Positions 1-7,349 of a stretch of DNA of 33,650 nt are shown piece by piece. The translations under genes and the position numbers were made by a program. This DNA comes from Chromobacterium piscinae (lineage in GTDB: Bacteria; Pseudomonadota; Gammaproteobacteria; Burkholderiales; Chromobacteriaceae), in NCBI RefSeq assembly GCF_021129175.1, contig NZ_JAJOHV010000052.1:1-33650 (forward strand), written 5' to 3'. Under the pieces are notes generated by a model, which worked only from the letters and a program-made list of their open reading frames with translations, had not been told where the DNA came from and ran no database searches. Positions within the stretch are counted from its first letter, which is position 1, and the number at the start of each line of letters is the position of its first letter.

Positions 1-835
1 CGGCAAGGAAGTGCTGGCGCGCGCCATCCACCAGGCCAGCCGCCGCGCCGGCCGGCCTTTCGTCGCCGTCAACTGCGGCGCGATTCCGGAAAACCTGCTG
101 GAGAGCGAGCTGTTCGGCCACGAAAAAGGCGCTTTCACCGGCGCCTCCGCCCGCCACGACGGCCTGATCCGCCAGGCCGACGGCGGCACGCTGTTCCTGG
201 ACGAGATCGGCGACATGCCGCTGCCGCTGCAGGTCAAGCTGTTGCGGGTGCTGCAAGACCGGGAAGTGCGGCCGGTGGGCGCCAGCCGGCCGCTGCCGGT
301 GGATATCCGGCTGCTGTCGGCCACCCACCGCGACCTGCCGGCCCGCATCGCCGACGGCCAGTTCCGCGAGGATCTCTATTACCGGCTGAACGTGGTGGCG
401 CTGACGCTGCCGCCGCTGGCCGAGAGGCGCGAAGACATCCCGCTGTTGGCCCAGCATTTCCTGCAACAGGTGGCGGCGCGCTACGGCAAGACGGTGACGG
501 GCTTCGCGCCGGACGCCCTCGCCTTCCTCGCCGCCGCGCGCTGGCCGGGCAATATCCGCCAGTTGGCCAATGTGGTGGAGCAGTGCTGCGTGCTGGCCAC
601 CGGCCCGCTGCTGACCCTGGCCCAGGTGGAGAAGGCGGTGGCCGGCGAATCCCGCGCCATCCCGACGCTGGCCGAAGCCCGCCGCGAGTTCGAGCGCGAC
701 TACCTGGAACGGCTGCTGCGCCTGACTGGCGGCAACGTCAGCGACGCCGCCCGGCTGGCCGACCGCAACCGCACCGAGTTCTACCGGCTGTTGCAGAAGC
801 ACGAGCTGCACGCCGCCGCGTTCAAGGACGACTGA
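1..835 (+). CDS. glrR: Sigma-54-dependent response regulator, GlrR/QseF type (5' truncated)
   Basis: This is the C-terminal part of a bacterial enhancer-binding protein. The reading frame is open from base 2 and begins inside the Walker A loop (GKE), so the receiver domain lies outside the window. In order it shows the sigma-54 contact loop GAFTGA, a Walker B region (TLFLDEIGD), an [10 protein letters not shown] segment carrying the Arg finger, sensor II (WPGNIRQL) and a C-terminal Fis-type helix-turn-helix. The tail ([20 protein letters not shown], then a KHEL and an FKDD end) closely follows what I recall of E. coli GlrR. GlrR is the response regulator of the GlrK/GlrR cell-envelope stress system and activates sigma-54 promoters from TGTC-N10-GACA sites. 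Two such sites and a sigma-54 promoter lie immediately downstream, which strongly supports GlrR over other NtrC-like regulators. The sensor kinase would be expected upstream, outside the window. Confidence 0.88.
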   Translation, partial: GKEVLARAIHQASRRAGRPFVAVNCGAIPENLLESELFGHEKGAFTGASARHDGLIRQADGGTLFLDEIGDMPLPLQVKLLRVLQDREVRPVGASRPLPVDIRLLSATHRDLPARIADGQFREDLYYRLNVVALTLPPLAERREDIPLLAQHFLQQVAARYGKTVTGFAPDALAFLAAARWPGNIRQLANVVEQCCVLATGPLLTLAQVEKAVAGESRAIPTLAEARREFERDYLERLLRLTGGNVSDAARLADRNRTEFYRLLQKHELHAAAFKDD

Positions 836-840
836 ATGCC

Positions 841-858
841 TGTCGCCAAACAGCGACA
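841..858. promoter_or_regulatory. Predicted GlrR binding site 1 (TGTC-N10-GACA)
   Basis: The sequence TGTCGCCAAACAGCGACA matches the GlrR/QseF consensus TGTC-N10-GACA exactly and is almost a full inverted repeat, with outer arms CTGTCGC/GCGACAG at 840-859. It begins five bases after the stop codon of the glrR-like gene and is centred about 176 bases upstream of the predicted sigma-54 start site. It could also fold as a hairpin at the end of the glrR transcript, but no T-tract follows. Confidence 0.72.
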
Positions 859-907
859 GCGGCAAGTCATTGATTGGCATGAATTTTCAAGCAAGCGGCT
901 GGATCGC

Positions 908-925
908 TGTCGCCGAACGGCGACA
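908..925. promoter_or_regulatory. Predicted GlrR binding site 2 (TGTC-N10-GACA)
   Basis: The sequence TGTCGCCGAACGGCGACA is an 18-base perfect palindrome apart from its central AA. It differs from site 1 at only two positions, and both changes preserve the GlrR consensus. It is centred about 109 bases upstream of the predicted transcription start, a normal upstream-activator distance for a sigma-54 promoter. The two copies are 67 bases apart centre to centre. Confidence 0.75.
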
Positions 926-999
926 AATCCGGCTCCCTGGAGCGGCGCTTTCCCCGCCGTAAACCATCAAACAACTGATAAATAAGGAAAAACAAGCGC

Positions 1000-1015
1000 T
1001 GGCACGGCGCTTGCT
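1000..1015 (+). promoter_or_regulatory. Sigma-54 promoter for the BON-domain gene
   Basis: TGGCAC-N5-TTGCT matches the sigma-54 consensus at every core position. The -24 GG is at 1001-1002 and the -12 GC at 1013-1014, exactly ten bases apart. Transcription should begin near 1026, leaving a leader of about 120 bases before the BON-domain start codon. An AT-rich stretch at 961-990 between activator sites and promoter contains a weak IHF-like match (ATCAA-N4-CTG around 964-976), as expected for a looped promoter, but that site is not convincing on its own. Confidence 0.85.
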
Positions 1016-1147
1016 GTATCGGGAGTCAAGCGCGATTGGCCGCAAGGCGCTGCGGAACAGACGGCTCGGCGGAAATGCTTTCCTGCCGACACCGTCCCGG
1101 AACGCCGGCCGAACGCAACGACCTCACCCAGTCCTAGGAGACTCACC

Positions 1148-1498
1148 ATGCGCAAGACCCTGATCATCGCCAGCCTGATTCCCGCCCTGTACGCCGGCGC
1201 CGGCATCGCCGCGGAAACCAAGCAGACCGCCAGCTCGCCGGCGCAGGAACAAGCGGTTCAGAAGCACGCCGCCGCCACTCCCGCCGACGCGGAGCTGGGC
1301 CGCCAGATCAACGAAATCGTCGCCAAGTCCGCCGCTCAGCTGGGCGCCAAGGTCGAGGCTCAAGTCAACAACGGCGACGTGGTGCTGAACGGCACCGCGC
1401 CGAACCAGGACGTGGTCTCCCGCATCGCCGAGGAAGTGGCTCGCGTGCCGGGCGTGAAGAGCGTGCGCAGCCAAGTCAACCTGCTGCCCGCCGGCTAA
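1148..1498 (+). CDS. Secreted BON-domain protein (OsmY-like)
   Basis: This 116-residue protein has a signal peptide at residues 1-22 (MRKTLIIASLIPALYAGAG, cut near AGIAA/E), a short Gln/Ala-rich linker and one BON domain at about residues 47-116 with the typical G-V-x-L-x-G strand (NGDVVLNGTAP) and a VPGVKSV turn. BON domains are thought to bind phospholipid or other envelope surfaces, and OsmY has two; this protein has one and should be periplasmic. The start follows CTAGGAGACTCACC, a good ribosome binding site. It is a single-gene unit ending at a strong terminator. Control by the adjacent GlrR through sigma-54 is inferred from the sites upstream, which points to a role in envelope stress. 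Confidence 0.85.
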   Translation: MRKTLIIASLIPALYAGAGIAAETKQTASSPAQEQAVQKHAAATPADAELGRQINEIVAKSAAQLGAKVEAQVNNGDVVLNGTAPNQDVVSRIAEEVARVPGVKSVRSQVNLLPAG

Positions 1499-1546
1499 GT
1501 CAGATTTCGCCGTTCGTCTCGGACGGCAACCGTCCCGCATCCGTTT

Positions 1547-1570
1547 GCCCGCCGAAAGGCGGGCTTTTTT
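1547..1570 (+). terminator. Intrinsic terminator of the BON-domain gene
   Basis: A perfect 7-bp stem GCCCGCC/GGCGGGC with a GAAA tetraloop is followed by six T residues. It works in the plus direction only: read from the minus strand the stem is not followed by T residues. Confidence 0.92.
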
Positions 1571-1577
1571 CGCCCGC

Positions 1578-2378
1578 TCAACGCCACAGCGCCGTTTCGG
1601 TCTCCGCCGGCGTCATGTAGCGGCCGATCAGCCTGCGCATGGTGCCGTCCCGGTTCATCCTGTCCACCAGCGCCTGCCACTGGCCGATGTCCTGCTCGGA
1701 GAACGTCCGCTTGGTGAACACGATGCCGCGCGGACTGGGCGCCGAGATCTTGTCCCAATCAGCCACCCGCACGCGGTCTTCCAGGTTGAATTCGCGCAGT
1801 TTCTGGCGATAGACCATGGGCGTGGAAAAAATGCCGGCCACGCGGTCCTGCCCCAGCAAGCGGAACAGGAAGTCCTCCTCCGGCACCTCCACCACCCGGC
1901 CCTTCGCCGCCAGCTGGACCACCAACGGATCGTAATAGGCGCTGGTGCTGTAACTGCGGACAATGGCCCAGCGCCACGGGGCGCCGGCCTGGATGAAGCC
2001 GTCCATCGAATCGATGGCCGCCGGCAGCTTGGGAGACAGCAGCACATACTGTTTGAGCTGGATGTAGTTGAGAAACCAGTAGACGCGATCGCGCTCGGGG
2101 GTGGCGATGGCCGACAGCGTGATGTCCAGTCTGCCAGCCTCCAGCTCGCGCCAGATGCGGGCGCGCGGCATCACCTCGTATTCGAAGCGGCAGCCGCTGC
2201 GGCGGCGCAGCTCTTCGGCGACGTCCCAATCCAGGCCGTTGCGGTCGGTGTAGAACAGACCGATGCGGTAGAAGGCCAACCGTATCGGATGCGGCGGGCA
2301 ATGCAAGGGAGAGGCGAAGGCCGGCATGCCGCCCAAGCCGATTCCCAGCGCAACCGCAGCCACGCACCGCCTCCTCAT
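1578..2378 (-). CDS. Periplasmic solute-binding protein, family 3-like
   Basis: A 266-residue protein with a signal peptide (MRRRCVAAVALGIGLGGMPA, cut near AFA/S) and the two-lobe fold of family 3 extracellular solute-binding proteins. The lobe motifs are LDWDVAEELRRRSGC near the N-terminus, an RLDITLSAIATPERDRVYWF stretch, and a late region of the form GIVFTKRTFSE. No permease or ATPase gene is adjacent, so it is an orphan binding protein, possibly a sensor or a component used with a distant transporter. The ligand cannot be read from the sequence. It precedes no gene on its strand and follows ruvA by 52 bases, so it may be read through from ruvA. Confidence 0.75.
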   Translation of the reverse strand: MRRRCVAAVALGIGLGGMPAFASPLHCPPHPIRLAFYRIGLFYTDRNGLDWDVAEELRRRSGCRFEYEVMPRARIWRELEAGRLDITLSAIATPERDRVYWFLNYIQLKQYVLLSPKLPAAIDSMDGFIQAGAPWRWAIVRSYSTSAYYDPLVVQLAAKGRVVEVPEEDFLFRLLGQDRVAGIFSTPMVYRQKLREFNLEDRVRVADWDKISAPSPRGIVFTKRTFSEQDIGQWQALVDRMNRDGTMRRLIGRYMTPAETETALWR

Positions 2379-2430
2379 GCCCTCGCCCCCGTCGACGCGG
2401 CCTTGGGCGGCCGCATCGGCAGTATAGGCG

Positions 2431-3024
2431 TCAGACCTTCATCAAGCTCTTCAGGGCCAGACGCACGCCTTCGCTGACCGTAACGTCGGACGGCAGGCTC
2501 TTGGTGGCCGCCGCCGCTTCTTTCTCGTTGTAGCCGAGCGCCAGCAGCGCGTTGACGATGTCGCTCTTCTCGTCCGGCGTGGCGGCGAAAGCCAGGCCGC
2601 CCGGCACCGTCAGGTTGCCGCCGGTGGCGAGCTTGCCGCGCAGCTCCAGCACCAGCCGTTCGGCGGTCTTCTTGCCGATGCCCGGCACCGCCGACAAGCG
2701 CTTGATGTCCTCGCTGGCGACGGCGATCGCCAGTTCGTCGGCGGTCATGCCGGACAGAATCGCCAACGCGATCTTGGCCCCGATGCCGGTCACCTTGATC
2801 AGTTGGCGGAAGGTCTGCCGCTCCTCCTTGCTGGCGAAGCCGTATAGCAAATGGGCGTCCTCGCGCACCGCCAGGTGGGTGAACAAGGTGCAGGGCTGGC
2901 CCAGCGCCGGCAACTGGTAGAAGGTGGTCATCGGCACGTCCACTTCATAGCCGACGCCGTTCACGTCCACCACCACTTGCGGCGGCAATTTTTCGATCAG
3001 TTTTCCGGAAAGACGTCCGATCAT
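2431..3024 (-). CDS. ruvA: Holliday junction branch migration protein RuvA
   Basis: RuvA is the DNA-binding subunit of the RuvAB branch-migration complex. The frame is open further upstream, but the family always begins MIGRLxGxL, and that start (ATG at 3022-3024) gives the normal length of 197 residues. Visible are the N-terminal OB fold ([10 protein letters not shown]), two helix-hairpin-helix motifs ([12 protein letters not shown] and [15 protein letters not shown]), a variable linker and the C-terminal three-helix domain that contacts RuvB (ending LALKSLMKV). ruvB is not adjacent. ruvC lies 1.3 kb away on the same strand, with a protease gene on the opposite strand between them. Confidence 0.97.
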   Translation of the reverse strand: MIGRLSGKLIEKLPPQVVVDVNGVGYEVDVPMTTFYQLPALGQPCTLFTHLAVREDAHLLYGFASKEERQTFRQLIKVTGIGAKIALAILSGMTADELAIAVASEDIKRLSAVPGIGKKTAERLVLELRGKLATGGNLTVPGGLAFAATPDEKSDIVNALLALGYNEKEAAAATKSLPSDVTVSEGVRLALKSLMKV

Positions 3025-3544
3025 CTTGGCATTCTCGCAATCAGGCCCGCGCCGGACTGGCGCGGCTGCCGGCATTATCCCACAAGCCGCGCCCGCGCCC
3101 ACCTGGCTCGCCAGAGGGTCCACCCAACGGTGAAACCCCATCGCTGCCTGTCTTCGATATATCCAGACAAGCTATTCAAATATTTAAAAGTAACTACGCT
3201 TAAAATAAATAAAACCCAGACTATTTTCTGGCGCGCGCCGGTGAATATTAACAAGATGGCTATTTCATTTTATGCCATATCGCCCAGCGCCTGATATTCA
3301 GCCGATTCCGCGGCCACACGCTCAATATTCAAACAAAAACAAAATCAAACGTCATTCCAAAAACAAGCACCCATGCAAACCCTGCCATTCCACAATCGCC
3401 TCAGCTGGGCATAATGAATCGGCAAGGCCACTCTAATGAGAGTCAAGAATATCAATACTGAAAATATCAGCCCAAACTTGCTGGGATCAGTTTTGACAGC
3501 GGCCGCAAAGCCGCCTTGACTCCCCATCGACAAGGAATGCATCC
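3025..3544. other. 520-base AT-rich intergenic region
   Basis: From about 3150 to 3480 base composition drops sharply to AT-rich, unlike every flanking gene. I found no convincing gene: the open frames crossing it lack ribosome binding sites and resemble no family. It must contain the ruvA promoter (minus) and the protease promoter (plus), but I cannot place either firmly. Small symmetries are present: ACTCT-N4-AGAGT at 3430-3443, a direct repeat AATATCA at 3448 and 3463, and a short hairpin GCGGC-N6-GCCGC at 3499-3514 in the protease leader. The compositional break may mark foreign DNA or a silenced regulatory region. Confidence 0.6.
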
Positions 3545-4297
3545 GTGAAGAAACTGCTTGCCGTTTCATGCCTGTCGGCATTGTCCCATTTCGCCGCCGC
3601 CGCGCCGTTTTCGCCGCAGGAAACCAATTACATCAAGCTGGATTTTCAAAACCAGAATGGCAGCCGCAATATCTGCGGCGGCTCGCTGGTGGGCAAGGAT
3701 CTGGTGCTGACCGCCTCGCATTGCATCCTGGACAACTGGACCGGCGTCACCGCCTACTATGGCCGCAATTTCGAGAACCAGGCCAGCGCCCGGCGCGACA
3801 ACGCCCAACCCAACTGGATCAAGTTCGACCATCACGGCGTGGCCGTCGATCTGGCCTTGCTGAAGTTGTCCCAGCCCATCGCCGGCCGCAACGGCGCCAA
3901 GATCGTCCCGGTGGTGGCGCAGGAGGATTGCAATGCCGGCATCGGCGCGATGCAGGCGCAGCGCCGCATGGACGATCAGGGCTATCAACTTGGGCAGAGC
4001 CTGATGCAGGTCAGCGTCGCCAACATCGTCCGCCAGGGCCCGTCGCCGCTGGCCAACGGCGTCTCCTTGCTGGCCAACGGCAACGTCGGCCGCGGCGGAG
4101 ACTCCGGCAGCCCGCTGCTGTCGCCGCAAGGCGTGCAAGTGGGGGTGTACAACGGCAACGCCGGCAATGTTTCCGCCTTCGCCGCGCTGTGCAAATACGC
4201 CAGCAATATCCAGGCATGGTCGGAAACGCTCAGCCCGGGCGGCAGCCAGACGCCGCCTCCCGGCGACTGGGTGTGGCCCGACGCCCGGCGGCGCTGA
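3545..4297 (+). CDS. Secreted trypsin-like serine protease
   Basis: A 250-residue S1-family protease. It starts at GTG, eight bases after an AAGGA ribosome binding site, and has a signal peptide (MKKLLAVSCLSALSHFAAA). The full catalytic triad is visible: His59 in TASHC, Asp102 in VDLALLKL and Ser187 in GDSGSP. ICGGSLVGKDLVLTASHC is the standard N-terminal half-barrel. Cysteines at the CGG and SHC motifs should form the conserved disulfide. The start lacks a clear IVGG activation sequence, so it may be active once exported. The tail is Pro/Gly-rich (SPGGSQTPPPGDW). It should act outside the cytoplasm. It is a single-gene unit between the AT-rich gap and a strong terminator. Confidence 0.88.
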   Translation: MKKLLAVSCLSALSHFAAAAPFSPQETNYIKLDFQNQNGSRNICGGSLVGKDLVLTASHCILDNWTGVTAYYGRNFENQASARRDNAQPNWIKFDHHGVAVDLALLKLSQPIAGRNGAKIVPVVAQEDCNAGIGAMQAQRRMDDQGYQLGQSLMQVSVANIVRQGPSPLANGVSLLANGNVGRGGDSGSPLLSPQGVQVGVYNGNAGNVSAFAALCKYASNIQAWSETLSPGGSQTPPPGDWVWPDARRR

Positions 4298-4313
4298 GAA
4301 CTCCAGAAACGAC

Positions 4314-4338
4314 AAAAGCGGCCTGCGGGCCGCTTTTT
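4314..4338. terminator. Bidirectional terminator between the protease gene and ruvC
   Basis: The stem AAAAGCGGCC/GGCCGCTTTT with a TGCG loop has T residues following it in both directions (TTTTT on plus, TTTT on minus). It sits between two convergent genes. Confidence 0.92.
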
Positions 4339-4359
4339 CGCGAAGGGAGTCAGACCACG

Positions 4360-4890
4360 CTACACCAGCCGGCCGCCCTTCACCTTCAAGCCGCTCAAGG
4401 CCAGCTTGCCGATGGCGCCGCCGCTATGATTCGCGTGGGTCAGCGCCACCGCCAGCGCGTCGGCGGCGTCGGCCTGCGGCGTGCCGGACAGGTTGAGCAT
4501 GCGCACCACCATGTACTGCACCTGCTCCTTCGGCGCCTTGCCCTGGCCGACCACCGACTGCTTGACCTGCAGCGCGGTGTACTCCGCCACCGGCAGGTCC
4601 TTCAGCACCAGCGCCGTCATGCAGGCGCCGCGCGCCTGGCCCAGCATCAGCGTGGCGGCCGGGTTGACGTTGACGAACACCTGCTCCAGCGCCGCCTCGG
4701 TCGGCTGGTAAGTGTCGATGACTTGATGGATGCCGTTCACAATCACCTTGACCCGCTCGGCCAGGCTCGCGCCCTGCGGCGTGCGGATGGCGCCGGAGGC
4801 GACGTAATGGCGCTGGTTGCCCAGCACGTCGATGACGCCGAAGCCGCAGATGCGGCTGCCGGGATCGATGCCGAGAATGCGCCGGCTCAT
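4360..4890 (-). CDS. ruvC: Holliday junction resolvase RuvC
   Basis: RuvC is the endonuclease that cuts Holliday junctions with RuvAB. The protein is 176 residues, normal for the family. The start [19 protein letters not shown] is the family N-terminus. By alignment with the E. coli acidic quartet, the catalytic residues are Asp9, Glu69, Asp141 and Asp144 (in [11 protein letters not shown]). Its ATG overlaps the stop of murU by four bases (ATGA), so it is translationally coupled as the last gene of the amgK-to-ruvC operon. Conserved Gly/Gln positions such as GQARGA are intact. Confidence 0.97.
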   Translation of the reverse strand: MSRRILGIDPGSRICGFGVIDVLGNQRHYVASGAIRTPQGASLAERVKVIVNGIHQVIDTYQPTEAALEQVFVNVNPAATLMLGQARGACMTALVLKDLPVAEYTALQVKQSVVGQGKAPKEQVQYMVVRMLNLSGTPQADAADALAVALTHANHSGGAIGKLALSGLKVKGGRLV

Positions 4891-5585
4891 GCCGTCCAGC
4901 CGGAGGCGATGCGGTCGGCCTCGGCCAGCCGCTCCGGCGTGCCGACGTCCAGCCACAGGCCCTGCTGCACTTCGCCGCGGATCCGGCCTTTTTCCATCGC
5001 GGCCAGCAGCCACGGCAGCAGGGGACTGGCCGCGCCGGGCTTCACGTCGCGGAAGAAGGCTGGATGGTAGGCGGCCAGGCCGCAGAAGGTATACGGCGTG
5101 TCGCCATCGCCGCAGGCGGCCACGCGGCCGTCGGCGCGCAGCGTCAGGTCGCGGCCGGTTGGATAGCCGGCCTTGGGCGTCAGCGCCAGGTGGGCCTGCG
5201 CGGCGTCGCCATCCAGCCGGCCCGCCGCCTCGATCAGCCGTTCGACCGGAAAATCCGCCAGCACGTCGCCGTTCAGCACCAGGAAAGGCGCGTCGCCGAG
5301 CAGGGGCAAGGCGGTGGCGATGCCGCCGGCGGTTTCCAGCGCCTGGCCTTCCGGCGAATAGGCGATGGCCGCGCCAAAGCGGCTGCCGTCCCCCAGCGCC
5401 TCCTCTATCCGCTCGCCCAGCCAGGCATGGTTGATCACCAGCTCGGTGACGCCGGCGCGAACCAGGCGCTCGATGTGCCACTGGATCAGCGGCTTGCCGC
5501 CGGCGACCAGCAAGGGCTTGGGCGTGTGGTCGGTCAACGGCCGCATCCGCTCGCCGCGGCCGGCCGCCAGTATCATTGCCTTCAT
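4887..5585 (-). CDS. murU: N-acetylmuramate alpha-1-phosphate uridylyltransferase MurU
   Basis: MurU converts MurNAc-alpha-1-phosphate plus UTP to UDP-MurNAc, the second step of the recycling route that bypasses de novo UDP-MurNAc synthesis. The 232-residue protein is a nucleotidyltransferase with the signature [20 protein letters not shown] at residues 7-26, LNGDVL (the metal-binding Asp) and a C-terminal [11 protein letters not shown]. The start MKAMILAAG is preferred because the family begins there; the open frame upstream runs into the preceding gene. amgK, its partner kinase, lies two genes upstream in the same operon, which distinguishes MurU from other sugar-nucleotide pyrophosphorylases. 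Confidence 0.92.
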   Translation of the reverse strand: MKAMILAAGRGERMRPLTDHTPKPLLVAGGKPLIQWHIERLVRAGVTELVINHAWLGERIEEALGDGSRFGAAIAYSPEGQALETAGGIATALPLLGDAPFLVLNGDVLADFPVERLIEAAGRLDGDAAQAHLALTPKAGYPTGRDLTLRADGRVAACGDGDTPYTFCGLAAYHPAFFRDVKPGAASPLLPWLLAAMEKGRIRGEVQQGLWLDVGTPERLAEADRIASGWTA

Positions 5586-5596
5586 ATTCTTCTCGT

Positions 5597-6253
5597 TCAT
5601 TTCGGGAACAGCCGCTCGGCCGGGAAATCGCCTTCGTTTTCCCAGAAACCGCGTTCGCTGCGCTCGGTCAGCCGCCATTGGCCATCCTGCAGCTTCAAGC
5701 GGCGATAGCTGACGCGGAAGGTTTCGCCGTCCCACTCGCCCTTGGCCGGAAAGTCCGGCGCGCACGACGCCAGCAGGAAGCCGTCCCGGCCCTCTCTCCA
5801 GCCGTTCTTCAACGAGCTGGTCATCACGAACGGCTTGGCCGGATCCGCGCCCTGCGGCTGGGCGAAGCGGATGCCGCGCGCGCCGACGGTGAACGGCCGC
5901 GCCTCGACGCCTGAATAGGAGCCGAAACCGGCCGAGCGGTCTTCCTCAAGCAGAAACACCGGCTTGCCGCCGTCGCTGAGCCGGGTGCGTTCCAGCTTCG
6001 ACAAGCGTCCGACCCGCAGGCGCGACAACTGGCCACCCTGACTGTCGTAGATTCGCAACTCTGCCTGCGCCAGGGCCAGTTTCCAACCATCGCCTTCGCT
6101 GTCGCCGCCAAAACCGCCATCCTGCCGCGCGGCCAGCCTGGCATCCTGCCACAGGCACACGCGCAACTCCTGCGCCGGGAAGCACTGCCGCTGCTTGAGA
6201 TCGGCGGCGCCGGCCGCCAACGGCAGCAACGGCAAAAGGAGCGGCCAGCGCAT
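5597..6253 (-). CDS. Unknown secreted protein between amgK and murU
   Basis: I do not recognise this 218-residue protein. It has a signal peptide ([17 protein letters not shown], cut near residue 17) and then a beta-rich soluble domain with alternating charged and aromatic residues. Three cysteines are in the mature part (Cys24, Cys33, Cys164). The C-terminal third reads like a [20 protein letters not shown] repeat of short strands. The start codon shares one base with the amgK stop (TGATG), so it is translationally coupled to amgK, and murU follows after 11 bases. The position suggests an envelope protein co-expressed with peptidoglycan recycling. No catalytic motif is apparent. Confidence 0.78.
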   Translation of the reverse strand: MRWPLLLPLLPLAAGAADLKQRQCFPAQELRVCLWQDARLAARQDGGFGGDSEGDGWKLALAQAELRIYDSQGGQLSRLRVGRLSKLERTRLSDGGKPVFLLEEDRSAGFGSYSGVEARPFTVGARGIRFAQPQGADPAKPFVMTSSLKNGWREGRDGFLLASCAPDFPAKGEWDGETFRVSYRRLKLQDGQWRLTERSERGFWENEGDFPAERLFPK

Positions 6254-7287
6254 CACTGGCCCTTGACGCCCAGCACCGGGTAGCTGGACTGCAGTTCCTC
6301 GTCGGTGGCGTCGCGGCCCACCAGATCCACCAGCAGGTGGTAGAACGGCGCCAGCTCGACATAGCGGCGGGTGGTGCGCTTCAGGTACTTGATGAAGCGT
6401 GGGATCTCGGCGCGGTACTTGTCCTTGCCGTCGCGGTGGTGCAGGCGGGCGAAGATGCCCGCCACTTTCAGATGGCGCTGCACGCCCATCCATTCGAAGG
6501 CGCGGTAGAAGTCGTCGAAGGCCTCCGGCACCGGCAGGCCGGCGGCGCGCGCCTTCTCCCAGTAGCGGATCGCCAGGTCCAGCACGAACTCCTCTTCCCA
6601 CTCGATGAAGGCGTCGCGCAGCAGCGATACCGCGTCGTAGCTGACCGGGCCGTACACCGCGTCCTGGAAATCCAGCACGCCGGGCGCGCCGGGAGTCAGC
6701 ATCAGGTTGCGGACGATGAAGTCGCGGTGGACGAAGACCTTGGACTGGGCCAGCAGCGCCGGCAGCAAGGCCTTGACGCCGGCGTCCCACAGCTGGCGCT
6801 GCTTGAAATTCAACGGCTTGCCCAATTCCTTGGCGCAGAACCATTCCGGGAACAGGCTCAGTTCGCGGCTCAGCAGCGCTTCGTCGTATTCCGGCAACAC
6901 ATCCGGCTGGCTGCCCTTCTGGATCTCCACCAGCGTGTCCAGCGCCTCCAGCAATAGATGGCGGTGCACCAGGGCGCGCTCATCGTGCTGCAGCGCGGCC
7001 AAGTAGGTGACCTTGCCCAGATCCTCCATCACGATGAAGCCCTGTTCGCGGTCGCGCAGGTAAATCTCGGGCACTTTCACCATGGAGAAGATGTCTCGCA
7101 CCTTGATGTAGGCGTCGGTGCCGATGTGCTCCGGCGGCGCGTCCATCACGATGCGGCTTGCGCCATCGGGCCAGATTGCACGGAAATAGCGGCGGAAGTC
7201 GGCGTCGGCCGCGGCGAATTCAAGCTGGATTTCGTCGCCGGGATACTGTTGCGCCAGCCATTTCTTGAGCTGTTCCTGTCTTTGCAT
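6253..7287 (-). CDS. amgK: N-acetylmuramate/N-acetylglucosamine anomeric kinase AmgK
   Basis: AmgK phosphorylates MurNAc (and GlcNAc) at the anomeric carbon to give the alpha-1-phosphate used by MurU. The 344-residue protein has the aminoglycoside phosphotransferase fold: an N-terminal lobe with MDAPPEH at 49-54, a hinge region with FIVMEDLG, the catalytic loop HRDF at 187-190 (Asp189) and the metal-binding DFQDAVYGP at 206-214. The genetic neighbourhood (murU on the same strand, lptD-surA-pdxA divergent) matches the amgK-murU locus of Pseudomonas as I recall it. It is the first gene of the minus-strand operon. The pathway is known in pseudomonads to lower sensitivity to fosfomycin. Confidence 0.92.
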   Translation of the reverse strand: MQRQEQLKKWLAQQYPGDEIQLEFAAADADFRRYFRAIWPDGASRIVMDAPPEHIGTDAYIKVRDIFSMVKVPEIYLRDREQGFIVMEDLGKVTYLAALQHDERALVHRHLLLEALDTLVEIQKGSQPDVLPEYDEALLSRELSLFPEWFCAKELGKPLNFKQRQLWDAGVKALLPALLAQSKVFVHRDFIVRNLMLTPGAPGVLDFQDAVYGPVSYDAVSLLRDAFIEWEEEFVLDLAIRYWEKARAAGLPVPEAFDDFYRAFEWMGVQRHLKVAGIFARLHHRDGKDKYRAEIPRFIKYLKRTTRRYVELAPFYHLLVDLVGRDATDEELQSSYPVLGVKGQ

Positions 7288-7349
7288 GTCGCTTTATCGT
7301 GGTGCTGATAGAATTGGACGATTTTATACCGCCCACTGCCCCCCACGAT

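Larger units (their letters stand above)
836..1147 (+). other. 312-base gene-free control region between glrR and the BON gene
   Basis: I see no open reading frame with a ribosome binding site here. The region holds the two GlrR sites, the AT-rich linker and the sigma-54 promoter. The part after the promoter (about 1026-1140) could be a structured 5' leader. I looked for an intrinsic terminator that would define a separate small RNA of the GlmY kind and found none, so a plain mRNA leader is the simpler reading. Confidence 0.6.

Noticed and set aside
964-976. IHF binding site between the GlrR sites and the promoter
   Set aside because: It has at least two mismatches at conserved positions; the location is right but the match is too weak to list.
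1026-1147. A GlmY-like small RNA from the sigma-54 promoter
   Set aside because: No intrinsic terminator lies before the BON-domain ribosome binding site, so a mRNA leader is more likely.
3345-3581. A 78-codon minus-strand frame with a hydrophobic stretch in the AT-rich gap
   Set aside because: It overlaps the start of the protease gene, has no ribosome binding site and matches no family I know.
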